From Calothrix sp. FI2-JRJ7 (GTDB lineage: Bacteria > Cyanobacteriota > Cyanobacteriia > Cyanobacteriales > Nostocaceae): a stretch of 64,000 nucleotides of DNA. Location of the stretch: contig JAHHGX010000083.1 of NCBI GenBank assembly GCA_019359675.1, positions 1 through 64,000 on the forward strand, given 5' to 3'. Made by a program: the position numbers and the translations under genes. Shown here one piece after another: positions 61,271 through 64,000 of this stretch (positions are counted from its first letter, which is position 1; every line of letters starts with the position of its first letter). The notes beneath the pieces were generated by a model. The model did not search any database and was not told the DNA's origin. It saw nothing but the letters and a program-made list of their open reading frames with translations.

Positions 61271-64000
61271 ATGTCACAGGATAAAGAGCATGAAATCCAG
61301 ATGCAGTTTCTGGAAGAAGCGACGGATTATTTGAATACGCTCGAAGGAGTTCTTCTTGAAATCGACAGCAACCGAATTGATATTGATAAAATCAATGCGG
61401 CACTAAGAGCTGCCCACTCAATTAAAGGTGGAGCAGGAATGATGGGGTTTCGTGTGTTAAGCGATTTGGCACACCGAATAGAAGATTCGTTTAAAGTTTT
61501 AAAAACAAAACGAAATTCTGTTTCAGTTGATACCGAGCTTCAAAGTTTGTTGCTAGCAGGTGTTGATTGGCTGCGTCAAATCGTCGATTTACATTCGCAG
61601 GGTGCTATTTTAGACCCAGAATGGCTAGCAACTTTTTGTAACCCTGTTTTCGATGAGTTGCACGAGCGTTTAGGTGAGCCAAGCGAAGAAGATGCTTCCA
61701 CTATCCTGTCATCCGAAGATGGGCAAGATATAATTCCCCTATTATTTCAGACTGAGGTTGAAAGTTGTCTAGAGCGTCTTGAGTCGATGTTGGCAGACAA
61801 CCAACCCGAAAGCTTATTAGAAGAAGTCAGCATTATGGCTGCGGAGTTGGGTGGGTTAGGGGAGATGTTACAACTCGAATCTTTTAGCCGTTTATGCGAG
61901 TCAGTAGCGCATCATTTAGAATACGCCGACCCTGCCCATATTTCTACTGTTGCCCGTGCTGCACTTTTATCATGGCGCCGTTCGCAAGCGCTAGTTTTAA
62001 CGAATCAACTTGATAGTTTACCCGTAGAACTTGATTTAGAAGAAGTTACTCCTGCTAGCACTGATGCAGTTATAGCTATAAATGATACAGAGCATGTTGA
62101 AGAAACTCTAGAAGTAATTTCTATAGAAATTCCAGACCACATAGGCACCGCAGAAACAACAGTTAGTAAAATAGAGTCAAATTGGCTAAACGACGAAATT
62201 TTACATACTGATTTTGAAGCATTAGAAGCAGCGTTTGCAATTGAAAGTGCAGCGGCAGAATTTGAGGAAGTGCAATTAATCGAAACCGCAGATGCATCTA
62301 GCGTCATCGGTGACGAATATCAAGATTACCAGCTACACAACCTCGGTGAGAGTACAGAGCGTAAAGTTGAGCAACCCGAAAAAACCAGAGAACGTGACCA
62401 AGAAAACACAGTACGTGTTCCTAGTAAGCAACTTGAACAAATCAACGATTTGTTTGGGGAACTAGTTATTCAAAGAAATGGTTTAAATTTACAACTCGAA
62501 CGTTTACGTAAATTAGTTCGTAACCTTAACCAGCGAGTTCAAGTACTAGAGCGTGAAAACCAGTACTTACGTGCAGCATACGATAAAATTTCCACAAGAG
62601 CATCTGAGTACTTTAATACATCACCAACAGTAATATCCGAAGTTCCTTCTTACTTTGTTGCCAGCCAAGAACTCGAAGACAGTTTAGAATTTGCAGATGG
62701 TACAGAGGTGCAAAGTATTGAACATCGCTTTGATGCTTTGGAAATGGACCGTTACAACGAGCTGAATCTATTATCGCAAGAGGTAATGGAAACCATAGTT
62801 CAGGTGCAAGAAGTTACAACTGACTTACAGTTAAGTCTTGATGATACAGACAATATTTCTCGTAAACTCAATAAAACTTCTAAACAACTCCAACGTAAAC
62901 TAACTCAAGTGCGGATGCGTCCACTTTCGGACGTATTAGACCGTTTTCCGCGTGCGTTGCGAGACTTATGTATTGAATATGGTAAAAACGTTCAACTAAA
63001 AATTGAAGGTGGAAAGACTTTAATCGAGCGCAGCATACTAGAAGCGTTAAACGACCCCTTAATGCACTTAGTGAGAAACGCTTTCGACCACGGTATTGAA
63101 GACCCTGCTTCGAGGGTAGCAGCTGGAAAATCTGTGCAGGGAACAATCGAAATTAAAGCTACACACCAAGGCAACCGTACTATTATTACAATACGTGATG
63201 ATGGTCGTGGCATTCCACTCGCTAAAATTCGCAACCGCGCTTTAGCGATGGGGTTAGATGAAGCATTGCTTACTGCTGCCACAGAAGAAGAGTTGCTATC
63301 ATTAATTTTTGAACCTGGTTTTAGTACTTCCGAGCAAGTTACCGCTCTTTCCGGTCGTGGTGTTGGCATGGATGTAGTTAGAAACAACCTCAAGCAGGTT
63401 CGAGGCGATGTTAAAGTTAATACAAGTTTGGGTGAGGGAACTACTTTTAGTCTCTCTGTACCATTTACCCTTTCCGTCGCACGAGTGCTACTTGTAGAAA
63501 GTAACCGCATGTTATTAGCATTCCCTACCGATATAGTAGAAGAAATTTTCTTGTCGCAAGAAGACCTAGTGTATCCAATGGGAAATGGAGAAGTTCTTAA
63601 CTGGCAGGGTAAGATGCTGCCATTAGTGCGTCTGGGTAGATATTTAGAGTTTAACTGTCCTCGCTTTGATAACCCTAACTTAGAAACGGCGCCTGCAATT
63701 AATGCGGAGTCAGTATTAATTATTCGGGGTAACAACCAACCTGTAGCTGTACAGCTAGATAAAACGTGGGGAGAACAAGAAGTTGCGATACGTTTAGTTG
63801 AAGGAAATATTCCATTACCTCCAGGTTTCAACAACTGTACAATTTTAGGTGATGGAAGAGTAGTGCCTTTAGTCAACGCCAGTGAGCTATTATATGCCAT
63901 TGCAGCGAGTGAACGCACACCTCGGAACCAACAGTTACCATCTGCACGGTTAAAAACTCCTTTCTTGAATTCAGTTGAAGAAAAACCCTCACCACCAAAA
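61271..64000 (+). CDS. CheA-type hybrid histidine kinase, 3' end outside window
   Basis: Open for 910 codons to the right edge without a stop. Domains: N-terminal HPt with phosphorylated His49 (AAHSIKGGAGMMGF); a linker with a second diverged HPt-like stretch; the dimerisation/coiled coil around EQINDLFGELVIQRNGLNLQLERL; HATPase (NDPLMHLVRNAFDHGIEDP, DDGRGI, GRGVGMDVV); and a CheW-like regulatory domain (TLSVARVLLVESNRMLLAFPTDIVEEI to about residue 885). A C-terminal receiver, usual for PixL/HmpE kinases, would follow beyond the edge. It phosphorylates the operon's receiver proteins under control of the MCP. Confidence 0.92.
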   Translation, partial: MSQDKEHEIQMQFLEEATDYLNTLEGVLLEIDSNRIDIDKINAALRAAHSIKGGAGMMGFRVLSDLAHRIEDSFKVLKTKRNSVSVDTELQSLLLAGVDWLRQIVDLHSQGAILDPEWLATFCNPVFDELHERLGEPSEEDASTILSSEDGQDIIPLLFQTEVESCLERLESMLADNQPESLLEEVSIMAAELGGLGEMLQLESFSRLCESVAHHLEYADPAHISTVARAALLSWRRSQALVLTNQLDSLPVELDLEEVTPASTDAVIAINDTEHVEETLEVISIEIPDHIGTAETTVSKIESNWLNDEILHTDFEALEAAFAIESAAAEFEEVQLIETADASSVIGDEYQDYQLHNLGESTERKVEQPEKTRERDQENTVRVPSKQLEQINDLFGELVIQRNGLNLQLERLRKLVRNLNQRVQVLERENQYLRAAYDKISTRASEYFNTSPTVISEVPSYFVASQELEDSLEFADGTEVQSIEHRFDALEMDRYNELNLLSQEVMETIVQVQEVTTDLQLSLDDTDNISRKLNKTSKQLQRKLTQVRMRPLSDVLDRFPRALRDLCIEYGKNVQLKIEGGKTLIERSILEALNDPLMHLVRNAFDHGIEDPASRVAAGKSVQGTIEIKATHQGNRTIITIRDDGRGIPLAKIRNRALAMGLDEALLTAATEEELLSLIFEPGFSTSEQVTALSGRGVGMDVVRNNLKQVRGDVKVNTSLGEGTTFSLSVPFTLSVARVLLVESNRMLLAFPTDIVEEIFLSQEDLVYPMGNGEVLNWQGKMLPLVRLGRYLEFNCPRFDNPNLETAPAINAESVLIIRGNNQPVAVQLDKTWGEQEVAIRLVEGNIPLPPGFNNCTILGDGRVVPLVNASELLYAIAASERTPRNQQLPSARLKTPFLNSVEEKPSPPK

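Larger units (their letters stand above)
1..64000. other. over-represented palindrome GGCGCC across the window
   Basis: About 100 GGCGCC sites counted by eye, spread through genes of both strands and some gaps (for example 1207, 6392, 6621, 6902, 12447, 22329, 33181, 33197, 46189, 54601, 60182). Composition near 38% GC predicts about three. No GCGATCGC (HIP1) was seen. This is a distributed signal, not a single element. Confidence 0.85.

Noticed and set aside
62992-63918. 308-codon leftward frame opposite cheA
   Set aside because: Antisense shadow; the plus strand encodes the HATPase and CheW-like domains of CheA with all motifs.

Overview
The window is chromosomal DNA from a filamentous, probably heterocyst-forming cyanobacterium. 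Evidence for this: carboxysome shell genes (ccmK3/ccmK4), a ParA-type carboxysome-positioning pair, a HetZ-related protein, a PatA-like/CheY/CheW/MCP/CheA taxis operon of the pix/hmp type, several cyanobacteria-restricted families (DUF928, DUF1822, DUF4350, CHASE2-CHAT), low GC content and abundant interspersed palindromic repeats. The usual cyanobacterial palindrome HIP1 (GCGATCGC) was not seen, whereas GGCGCC occurs about 100 times by eye, against roughly three expected by composition.

Layout. 1-6 kb: a broken AraC-type regulator, a methyltransferase, a TetR/SDR pair flanked by matching operators, a DapF-like protein lacking both catalytic cysteines, an Rpn-type nuclease and a TPR lipoprotein. 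6.3-12.1 kb: a five-gene operon (pentapeptide-repeat membrane protein, DUF4129, DUF4350, MoxR ATPase, DUF58) whose spacers have been invaded by palindromic repeats and a 27-bp tandem array. 12.4-13.6 kb: ZIP transporter and YjbQ-family protein. 13.7-26 kb: two divergent caspase-like (CHAT) signalling modules around a secreted trypsin-like protease. The leftward one is sigma-like / DUF1822 / CHAT-CHASE2 (frameshifted) / DUF928. The rightward one is sigma-like / DUF1822, facing a CHAT-periplasmic-binding-protein receptor. 26-30 kb: a decayed CBS-hybrid histidine kinase, msrA and a cytochrome P450. 30-34.5 kb: a ParA/coiled-coil pair that looks like McdAB, a branched-chain aminotransferase, an alpha/beta hydrolase and ccmK3-ccmK4. 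35-42.5 kb: HetZ-related protein, a PilB-like protein without the ATPase core, a Crp-type regulator, an M61 peptidase, a repeat-rich gap and a BaiN-type flavoprotein. 43-53 kb: glycosyltransferase, Wzc-like kinase, membrane proteins, an HNH/small-protein pair, SpoIID-like protein, DHH phosphoesterase and a second HNH protein. 53.6-64 kb: alanine racemase, tRNA-Leu(UAG) and the taxis operon, whose CheA runs off the right edge.

The strongest candidate for an under-described system is the 13.7-26 kb locus. Two transmembrane receptors each join a cytoplasmic CHAT protease domain to an extracytoplasmic sensor (CHASE2 or a type-1 periplasmic binding fold). Each is accompanied by a dedicated sigma-like factor and a DUF1822 protein, and a secreted serine protease lies between them. 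Other points worth checking are the GGCGCC over-representation, the stem-covarying repeat family, the Cys-to-Ser DapF homologue and a chemoreceptor GAF domain with the two cysteines of a DXCF-type cyanobacteriochrome. All function assignments come from reading motifs by eye; no database search was run.
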